Shown: positions 1 through 6,500 of the stretch, piece after piece
How positions within the stretch are numbered: position 1 is the stretch's first letter
How the letters are laid out: every line of letters starts with the position of its first letter
NCBI GenBank assembly: GCA_015229165.1
Contig: JADGCD010000058.1
Coordinates: forward strand, 1-7,228
DNA: 7,228 nt
Reading direction: 5' to 3'
Source: Nitrospinota bacterium
GTDB taxonomy: Bacteria > Nitrospinota_A > UBA7883 > JADGGD01
The notes under the pieces: generated by a model
Database searches by the model: none
What the model was told of the DNA's origin: nothing
What the model saw: the letters and a program-made list of their open reading frames with translations, nothing else
Made by a program: the position numbers and the translations under genes

Positions 1-119
1 TGATGTTGCTCGAAATGCTCAAACGGGAGCGGCGCCCGTGGCAGGGCGCCCTCTTCGTGGTCGCCCGGGAGACCCCGGCGTTGCTGGACAGTATGGACGC
101 GATCCACCACCTATCGTAA
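1..119 (+). CDS. C-terminal end of a probable ABC-transporter ATPase (MlaF-like), partial at 5' end
   Basis: Only the last 38 codons are visible, with codons starting at position 3 and a TAA stop at 117-119. The peptide has the helix, strand, helix, strand pattern found after the Walker B site of ABC ATPases: a charged helix (LLEMLKRER), a hydrophobic strand (GALFVVARE), then a helix leading to DAIHHL. This resembles the H-loop region of MlaF-type ATPases, where the strand normally reads like VVTHD. Here the position of the switch histidine appears to be arginine (VVARE). The protein also ends right after the last strand, without the usual C-terminal tail. The assignment rests mainly on its place 13 bases before an MCE gene, where Mla-type operons carry their ATPase. 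It could instead be another small operon protein. The Walker A, Walker B and signature motifs lie outside the window. Confidence 0.45.
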   Translation, partial: MLLEMLKRERRPWQGALFVVARETPALLDSMDAIHHLS

Positions 120-122
120 GGA
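118..122 (+). promoter_or_regulatory. Ribosome binding site of the MCE gene
   Basis: AAGGA lies 10 bases before the ATG at 133 and overlaps the TAA stop of the upstream gene. This supports the 133 start and suggests that the two genes are translated from one message. Confidence 0.6.
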
Positions 123-132
123 CCGACGACCC

Positions 133-1104
133 ATGGCCGACGAAACCCTCGACCGGCGATTCCGCCATCTGGAGCTGAAAGTCTGGATATACGGGATCGT
201 TTCGCTGATCCTCGTGGCGGTGGTCACCGCCTTCGTGGCGTACAAGATGGGGCTCTTCACCCCCACGACCACGCTGGTCGTCTACTCCCCGTCGGGAGAG
301 GGGGTCCACGCCGGGATGCCGGTGAAGCTGTCCGGCTTCACCATCGGTCGGGTGGAGAGGACCGAACTGATTGACGACCCGTCCCGGGGGGCCGCCGGGG
401 GAGGCAAGGCGACGGCGCTGGTGATCCGGGTGACGCTGGCCATCGACACCGAATATATGAAATGGATTCGGGCCGACTCGTCGGCCATGCTTCGAAAGGA
501 AGGAATGGTCGGCGACGCCATCGTCGACGTCCGTCCCGGCAGCCACACGGCGGCTTCCCTCAAGGGGGGGGATACGATCCCCTTCGTCCGGGAAAAAAGC
601 ATCACCGACTATGTGGCCGACATCACCAGCGCCGTCGAGGCGATCAAGGGGAAGGCCGGTTCGTTCCTCGAATACGTCAACGACCCGGACGGCGACATAA
701 AGCAGTCGATCAAGGAATTCCGGCTCCTGATGGGGGAGTTCCACCAGACCCGCGACCAGATCGCTACCCTGCTGGGGAACCTCGACCGGCATGTCGGCAT
801 GGTGGCCGACAACTCCAGCGGCGCGTTGGAGCAGCTTGAAGGGACCATGCGGCAGACCAACGAGGCGATGCCCGACATCCTTGCGCAGGTCCACGACTCG
901 CTGGTGAAGCTCCAGACGGTGTTGGACGACCTGAAGAAGCTGTCCGCCATGCTGGCGGTCAGGGCCCCCGAACTGATGGAGAAGGGGACCGACGCCGCCG
1001 AGGGGGGGATCGCGGTCACCGAGTCGCTCAAGAACGTCTGGCCCTTGAGCCAGTATGTGGAGAAACCGGCGCCCGCCGCCGCAACGGTGCAAAGCGATGA
1101 ATAG
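133..1104 (+). CDS. MCE/MlaD-family lipid-transport substrate-binding protein, membrane anchored
   Basis: This 323-residue protein is the likely periplasmic lipid-binding component of an Mla-like ABC transporter. Such systems carry lipids between inner and outer membranes together with a MlaE permease and a MlaF ATPase. A short charged N-terminus is followed by one membrane helix at about residues 17-38, leaving the rest in the periplasm. The single MCE domain spans about 44-136: the strand TLVVYSPSGEGVHAGMPV, the typical GFTIGRVE turn, and the closing stretch EGMVGDAIVDVRPGS. A Gly/Ala-rich insert at 85-92 interrupts the middle of the domain. Residues about 155-300 are almost entirely helical with coiled-coil character, and the tail is Ala/Pro-rich. 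E. coli MlaD is much shorter (about 183 residues), so this is a long-helix MCE type. It is cotranscribed with its neighbours: 13 bases after the upstream stop, and overlapping the lipoprotein gene by 8 bases. The family call is firm; the exact cargo is unknown. Confidence 0.9.
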   Translation: MADETLDRRFRHLELKVWIYGIVSLILVAVVTAFVAYKMGLFTPTTTLVVYSPSGEGVHAGMPVKLSGFTIGRVERTELIDDPSRGAAGGGKATALVIRVTLAIDTEYMKWIRADSSAMLRKEGMVGDAIVDVRPGSHTAASLKGGDTIPFVREKSITDYVADITSAVEAIKGKAGSFLEYVNDPDGDIKQSIKEFRLLMGEFHQTRDQIATLLGNLDRHVGMVADNSSGALEQLEGTMRQTNEAMPDILAQVHDSLVKLQTVLDDLKKLSAMLAVRAPELMEKGTDAAEGGIAVTESLKNVWPLSQYVEKPAPAAATVQSDE

Positions 1105-1984
1105 TACCGTCCGGATCGCATGGTCGTTCCTGACCGCCCTGACCTTGTCCGCCTGCGCCGCGACCCTTCCGTCGCAGCCGGTCGAGATGAAAGAGAGCGC
1201 CCGCCTGAACCTGAAGGGGGGGAAGGCCATGACAACGGGGGACTACCTCCGGGCGCTCGACCTCTCACGGGCCGCCGGCGCGCGTGCCCTGGCCATCGAC
1301 CGGGTCGATGAGGCGGTGGACGAGCTGATCAACCAGGGGGTCATTCTGCGTAGGCTCGACCGGCGGAAGGAGGCGTTGGAGGCGGTCGAGACCGGCTGGC
1401 GCCTGATCGCCGATGACCGGGCGATGGACTATAAAGACAGCGACGAAATGGATTACGACGACGAGCTCGTCCGTCTTGCCATCCTCGGGGCCGATCTTGC
1501 CCTCGACGCGGGAGACGTCCCCGGGGCGGACCGGTGGCTCAAGGGGGGGGCAATGGCCTGCGGCGGCTGCGACAGCGCGGGGGCGTTCCTGAACCTGCGG
1601 GCTCGGCAGAAGTGGCTATTGGACGCTCCCGCAGAGGCGGTCGCTCTTGCCCGGGAAGGGGTGGCGGTGAACCGTCAGAAGGGAAACCGGTTGGAAGAGG
1701 GACATTCGCTTCGGCTGCTGGGTCGGTGGGAGGACGATCCGGCCAAGGCCCGCGACCATTTCATGACCGCGCTGGCCATCGACCGGAGTCTGGCGGTCCC
1801 GTCTCTGATCGCCGACGATCTGGTGGGGGTGGGGGAATCGTTACGTCGGCTGGGCAAGGAGGACGAGGCGCGCCGCTACATCGTTCGGGCGCGGGCCATC
1901 GCCTCCGCCACCGGCGACGCGAAACGGATTAGCATTTGTGACGCCCTGCTTGGGAGCGACTCAACGCCGTCCCCCAAGGAGTGA
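1097..1984 (+). CDS. TPR-like lipoprotein linked to the MCE transporter
   Basis: I chose the ATG at 1097, giving 295 residues. It begins a clear lipoprotein signal: M-N-S-T-V-R, a hydrophobic core, then the lipobox LSAC with the acylated cysteine at residue 20. An in-frame ATG at 1055 would put a charged, proline-rich extension ahead of the signal and is unlikely. Ala at +2 (no Asp) suggests outer-membrane sorting under E. coli Lol rules. The mature part is helical with repeated TPR-like pairs: about 43-75 (GDYLRALDLSRAAG), 72-105 (AVDELINQGVILRRLDRRKEALEAV), 126-148, 178-230 and 240-270 (GESLRRLGKEDEARRYIVRA). An acidic stretch sits at 109-123 and a CGGC motif at 155-158. No Shine-Dalgarno is obvious, and the start overlaps the MCE stop by 8 bases, so translational coupling is likely. 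It may act as an outer-membrane docking or assembly partner of the MCE protein. That role is inferred from position, and I do not recognise a named family. Confidence 0.8.
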   Translation: MNSTVRIAWSFLTALTLSACAATLPSQPVEMKESARLNLKGGKAMTTGDYLRALDLSRAAGARALAIDRVDEAVDELINQGVILRRLDRRKEALEAVETGWRLIADDRAMDYKDSDEMDYDDELVRLAILGADLALDAGDVPGADRWLKGGAMACGGCDSAGAFLNLRARQKWLLDAPAEAVALAREGVAVNRQKGNRLEEGHSLRLLGRWEDDPAKARDHFMTALAIDRSLAVPSLIADDLVGVGESLRRLGKEDEARRYIVRARAIASATGDAKRISICDALLGSDSTPSPKE

Positions 1985-3454
1985 CCCCAGAATCCCCCGC
2001 ACGATCTGGCGGCCGAGCTGTCCGCCGATATTCCGGGCGGCGCTTTTGAACAGCGCCTCCGCCGCCGTTTCCCGCCCCCGTCCCCGGGATGACTCCCGCT
2101 CTTCGCGGACGCGGATTTTCTCCGCCTCCCGCGCTTCGGTGGCGTTGGACTCCTCCTGCGAACGGAGGGCCGCCTTCTTCTGAAGCAGCTCGTGGGCCGA
2201 TTCCCGGTCAACCGAAGTGTCGTACTTTCCCTTGAGGGGGGAGCGGGCGAACCGCTCCTTCCGCTCACCGTCGTCGACCGGTCCGATCTTCGATGCAGGG
2301 GGGCGAATCAGGATCCGCTCCACCGGCGTCGGGGCGCCCTTGGCGTCGAGGGTCGAGACGATGGCCTCCCCGACGCCGACCTCGGTGATGGCCTGTTCGG
2401 TGTCGAGCGGCGGATTGGGACGGAACCCGGCGGCCACGGCGGCGATGGTCTTCCGGTCTTTCGGCGTGAAGGCCCGCAGCGCGTGCTGGATGCGAAGCCC
2501 CAACTGTCCCAGAACCGCTTCGGGAATGTCCAGCGGGCTCTGGGTGACGAAGTAGACCCCCACCCCCTTGGAGCGGATCAGCCGGACCACCTGCTCGATC
2601 TTGTCCACCAGCGCGGCGGGCGCTCCGTTGAAGAGGAGATGGGCCTCGTCGAAGAAGAAGACCAGCTTCGGCCGGTCGGCGTCTCCCACTTCCGGCAGCT
2701 CTTCGAACAGCTCCGACAGGAGCCACAGCAGGAACGTCGCATAGACACGGGGGGAGCGGTGGATCAGTTCGGTGACGTCCAACAGGCTGATGACCCCGTT
2801 CCCGGAGAAGTCGACCTGCATCAGGTCGGCGATGGAGAGGGCCGGTTCTCCAAAGAAGGATTCGGCCCCCTGCTGTTCGAGAATCAGCAGCGACCGCTGG
2901 ATGGCGCCGACGCTGGCGGACGAGATGTTCCCGTAAGCGCCCTGGAGTTCCTTGGCGTTCTCCGACAGCCACGTCAGCAGGGCCCGGAGATCCTTCAGAT
3001 CGAGCAGAAGCATCCCGTGGTCATCGGCCGCCTTGTAGGCGGCGTAGAGGACGCCGGTCTGGGTCTCGTTGAGTTCGAGAAGGCTCGACAACAGCAACGG
3101 TCCCATTTCGGATATGGTGGTCCGGATCGGATGGCCGCTCTTCCCTTGCAGGTCCCAGAAGAGAACCGGCGTTGGGGCTGGACGGTAGTCGGCCAAGCCG
3201 GTGGCGGCGATCCGCTCGTCGATTTTCGGGTGGGGGGAGGCGGCGGCGCACAAGCCGGTCAGGTCTCCCTTGACGTCGGCCATGAAGACCGGCACGCCGA
3301 TGCGGGAAAAGGACTCGGCAAGAACCTGCAACGTGACCGTCTTTCCGGTTCCGGTGGCGCCGGCCACCAGGCCGTGCCGGTTGGCCATCCGGGCGTCCAT
3401 GAAGAGGGGGGCGCCGTCGGCCCCGCCGAGAGTGATGAGAACCGGTTCGCTCAT
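1961..3454 (-). CDS. YjgR/DUF853-type HerA-FtsK superfamily ATPase
   Basis: This 497-residue cytoplasmic P-loop ATPase matches the length (about 500) and motif layout of E. coli YjgR. The Walker A motif GATGTGKT is at residues 32-39, after the family's typical MANRHGLVAG. VFMADVKGDLTGL (57-68) follows, also characteristic. Walker B is the hydrophobic strand ending in FFFDEAH (about 266-272), and YFVTQSP (301-307) is the sensor-like strand. LRIQHALRAFTPKD (320-333) holds candidate arginine-finger residues. A charged helical stretch (about 414-470) leads to the glycine-rich tail GGQLGRQIVRGILGSLLGG, also typical. I chose the start at 3454 because AGGA lies 7 bases upstream and the N-terminus aligns with YjgR. 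An in-frame ATG at 3499 would add 15 residues with a poorer binding site. HerA relatives translocate DNA, but the cellular role of YjgR itself is unclear to me. It converges on the lipoprotein gene, with a 24-base overlap, and diverges from the activase gene. Confidence 0.92.
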   Translation of the reverse strand: MSEPVLITLGGADGAPLFMDARMANRHGLVAGATGTGKTVTLQVLAESFSRIGVPVFMADVKGDLTGLCAAASPHPKIDERIAATGLADYRPAPTPVLFWDLQGKSGHPIRTTISEMGPLLLSSLLELNETQTGVLYAAYKAADDHGMLLLDLKDLRALLTWLSENAKELQGAYGNISSASVGAIQRSLLILEQQGAESFFGEPALSIADLMQVDFSGNGVISLLDVTELIHRSPRVYATFLLWLLSELFEELPEVGDADRPKLVFFFDEAHLLFNGAPAALVDKIEQVVRLIRSKGVGVYFVTQSPLDIPEAVLGQLGLRIQHALRAFTPKDRKTIAAVAAGFRPNPPLDTEQAITEVGVGEAIVSTLDAKGAPTPVERILIRPPASKIGPVDDGERKERFARSPLKGKYDTSVDRESAHELLQKKAALRSQEESNATEAREAEKIRVREERESSRGRGRETAAEALFKSAARNIGGQLGRQIVRGILGSLLGGRR

Positions 3455-3461
3455 GTTCGTA

Positions 3462-3465
3462 TCCT
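3462..3465 (-). promoter_or_regulatory. Ribosome binding site deciding the start of the YjgR-like ATPase
   Basis: Read on the minus strand, AGGA lies 7 bases before the ATG at 3454. The alternative ATG at 3499 has only an AAGGA-like match at a longer, less favourable distance of about 13 bases. This favours the 497-residue form. Confidence 0.55.
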
Positions 3466-3537
3466 GCCTGAAACGGAAGATGTCCGACAAATGCCCCATA
3501 CCCGCCGCGCTGATCCTTCGGTCCGGTCGGCTCTCCT

Positions 3538-3549
3538 ATAGTAAACTAT
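3538..3549. promoter_or_regulatory. Inverted repeat in divergent promoter region, possible operator or overlapping -10 elements
   Basis: The 12 bases ATAGT-AA-ACTAT form a perfect inverted repeat in the AT-rich middle of the 133-base divergent region (3455-3587). TATAGT at 3537-3542 matches five of six bases of a sigma-70 -10 element reading toward the activase. On the minus strand, TACTAT (3538-3543) with TTGGTT 16 bases upstream is a weaker candidate reading toward the ATPase gene. No convincing -35 exists for the plus direction. A second small inverted repeat, TTGG-AA-CCAA, lies at 3556-3565. These could be regulator sites or chance. Confidence 0.3.
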
Positions 3550-3587
3550 CGGGGTTTGGAACCAATCTTAAACGAGCAGTACGCGCC

Positions 3588-6500
3588 ATGAACATGTCTG
3601 TCTATTGCGGAGTCGACATCGGCTCCGTGGCCGCCAAGGGGGCCCTGATCGGCGCCGACGGCGCGCTGCTCCATACCGTCTACCGTCGATCCCACGGCAA
3701 AAACGTCCAAGCCGCCCGGAGTGTGATGGCCGAACTCCTCGCGGTGGCGGGGGAGCGCCTGCTTGGCGGAATCGGATTCACCGGGGCGGGGGGTGAACTG
3801 GTCTCTTCGCTCGTCGGCGGGCTTTTCTTCAACGAGATCATCGCCCAGAGCCGGGCGGTGGCGGCGCGCTATCCCCACGTCCGGACGGTGGTGGAGATGG
3901 GGGGGGAGGACTCGAAGCTCCTTCTCTTCAAGGAAGAGGAGGGACGGACGGTTCTCGAAGACTTCGCCATGAACACCCTCTGCGCCGCAGGCACCGGATC
4001 GTTCCTCGACCAGCAGGCCTCCCGCATGGGCTACGCCATCGCCGAAGAGTTCGGCGCCATGGCCCTCAAGAGCCGCCACGCCCCCCGGATCGCCGGGCGC
4101 TGCTCGGTCTTCGCCAAGTCGGACATGATCCACTTGCAACAGATCGGCGCCCCCGACTATGAGATTATCGCCGGGCTTTGCGCCGCCGTGGCCCGGTCGT
4201 TCGTGGCCAACGTGGGGCGGGGGAAGCGCTTTGTCGTGCCGGTGGCCTTTTTCGGCGGAGTGGCCAAGAACGCCGGAGTGGTGAAAGGGCTGGCCGACGA
4301 ACTGGGAATCGGCGTTGACGAGCTGTTCATCCCCGACGAATGCGCCGTCACCGGCGCGCTGGGCGCCGCGCTGGCGGCGCGGGAGGCCGACATCCCCTTC
4401 GTCTTCGCCGGACTGGAGGCGCTAGACCGGTACGAGGCGGTGCGCGACAGCGCGTCAGCCCGGATGGCGCCCCTCACCGGCGAGCGGAACGACGACGCCT
4501 ATCGGACCGTCGTGAAGCCGCTTCCCGCCGGGACGACGACCGGCTGCTATCTCGGCGTCGATATCGGTTCGCTCTCCACCAACGTGGCGCTCCTCGACGA
4601 GTCGATGGCGGTGGTGGCCCGCCGCTATCTGCGGACCCAGTCCCGGCCGCTGGAGGCGGTGACCCGGGGCCTGCGGGAGATCGGCGAGGAGGTGGGGGAC
4701 CGGGTCGTGGTGAAAGGGGTCGGCGTCACCGGATCGGGGCGCTACATGATTGGCGAATACATCGGCGCCGACATCGTCCGCAACGAGATCACCGCCCAGG
4801 CCACGGCGTCGCTTCACTTCGTCCCCGACGCCGACACCCTTTTCGAAATCGGCGGCCAGGACAGCAAATACGTCGCCATGCGCGACGGGGCGGTGGTCGA
4901 CTTCGAGATGAACAAGGTCTGCGCCGCGGGGACCGGCTCTTTCATCGAAGAGCAGGCGGAAAAGCTCGCCCTCTCCATCGAGCGGGAGTTTTCCGACACC
5001 GCCTTCGCCGCCACGGCCCCCGGCAAGTTCGGCGACCGCTGCACCGTCTTCATCGAGTCCGACCTGGTGGCCAACCAGCAGAAGGGGATGAGCCAGTCCG
5101 ACCTGGCCGCCGGACTCGCCTATTCCATCGTCAGCAACTACCTGAACCGGGTGGTGGGGGACCGGCGGATCGGCGACCGCATCCTCTTTCAGGGAGGGGT
5201 GGCGTGGAACAAGGCGGTGGTGGCCGCTTTCGAGGCGGTCACCGGCAAGGCGATCGTCGTCCCCCCCCATCACGACGTGGCCGGGGCGGTGGGGGCGGCG
5301 ATCATCGCCCGGCGGCATCACGAGCGGACGGGGCTCGACACGCCGTCGAGTTTTGTGGGGTTCGACCTCTCGGCCCGAACGTGGAATGTCACCACGTTCG
5401 AGTGCAAGGCCTGCGACAACGTCTGCGACATCTCCCGCGTCCGGTTCGACCGGGAGGCCCACTACTACGGCGCCCGGTGCGACCTGTTCGACGGCAAGGC
5501 GGCCCGCTCCCGGCGGGAGAAGGGGGACCAGCTCCCCGACCTCTTCGCCGAGCGGGAGCGGCTCCTTTTCGGCGACTGGCTGACGAAGAAGAACTTCACC
5601 CGCGCCGCGACCCCCGGCGCGATCCGTATTGGCGTCCCCCGGGCGCTGTATGCCTACGAACATTTTCCCTTCTGGTCGGCGCTATTGTCCGGGCTCGGCT
5701 TCGAAGTGGTCCTGTCGGGCAAGACCAACCAGAAGGTGATCGCGCAGGCGGTGGAAGAGGTGAAAGCCGAGACCTGCTTCCCCATAAAGGTGATGCATGG
5801 GCATGTGGCCGACCTGCTGGAAAAGGAGATCGACTACCTCTTCCTCCCGTCGACCATTTCCGTCAACGCCCCCGACACCGGCTTTGCGGCCTCCCATACC
5901 TGCCCGATGGTCCAGTCGATACCGTACATGATCCGGGCCGCCATCGACTTGTCCGGTGTGAAGGTTCTGGAGCCCCCCCTGTTCTTCCAACGGGGGAAGA
6001 ACGATCTGGTCCGGGAGTTGTCGGCCCTGTTTGGGCGGGAGTTCGGCCTGTCGTCGCGGCGGATCCGGGAGGCGGTATCGGCAGGATGCGAAGCGCAGGC
6101 GGCCTTCGCCGGCGCCCTCGTGCGCCGGGGGCGCGAAGTCATCGAAGACGTTCAGAGCCGGGGAGGGCGCCCAGTCGCCATCATCTCCCGCTCGTACAAC
6201 GGTTGCGATTCGGGGATCAATCTCGACCTCCCCCGGAAGCTGAGGGACATGGGCAAGGTGGCGGTTCCCATCGACTTCCTCGATCTCGACGAATCGGCGG
6301 CGTTGGCGGAAAGCCCCGACATGTACTGGCGGTCGGGACAGCGGATGATCGCCGCCGCCGTCGCCGTCCGCCGCGATCCGCGCCTGGACGCCATCATGAT
6401 CGGCAACTTCAAGTGCGGCCCCGATTCGTTCATCGAATACCACCTGAAAAAGGCCCTCGGCGGCAAGCCGATGCTGGCGCTGGAGATCGACGAGCATTCC

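Noticed and set aside
1055..1096. Upstream in-frame start for the lipoprotein
   Set aside because: It would bury the lipoprotein signal behind a charged, proline-rich extension and enlarge the overlap with the MCE gene.
19..1230. Minus-strand open frame of 403 codons opposite the MCE gene
   Set aside because: It spans the MCE gene and the start of the lipoprotein gene, and its translation has no motif. The plus-strand reading has a membrane helix, an MCE domain and a ribosome binding site.
3455..3499. 15-residue N-terminal extension of the YjgR-like ATPase
   Set aside because: The internal ATG at 3454 has the better-placed AGGA and matches the N-terminus of E. coli YjgR.
2192..3541. Long plus-strand open frame (449 codons) opposite the YjgR-like ATPase
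   Set aside because: Its translation is low-complexity Gly/Asp/Arg-rich without recognisable motifs, while the minus strand encodes a clear P-loop ATPase. It is a GC-driven shadow.
3546..4139. Minus-strand open frame of 197 codons across the divergent region and activase start
   Set aside because: It opposes the conserved ASKHA domain 1 motifs and has no supporting motif of its own.
3969..4956. Nucleotide repeat between 3969-4017 and 4908-4956
   Set aside because: It reflects the duplicated MN..CAAGTG cysteine motif of the two homologous ATPase domains, not a mobile or recent repeat.
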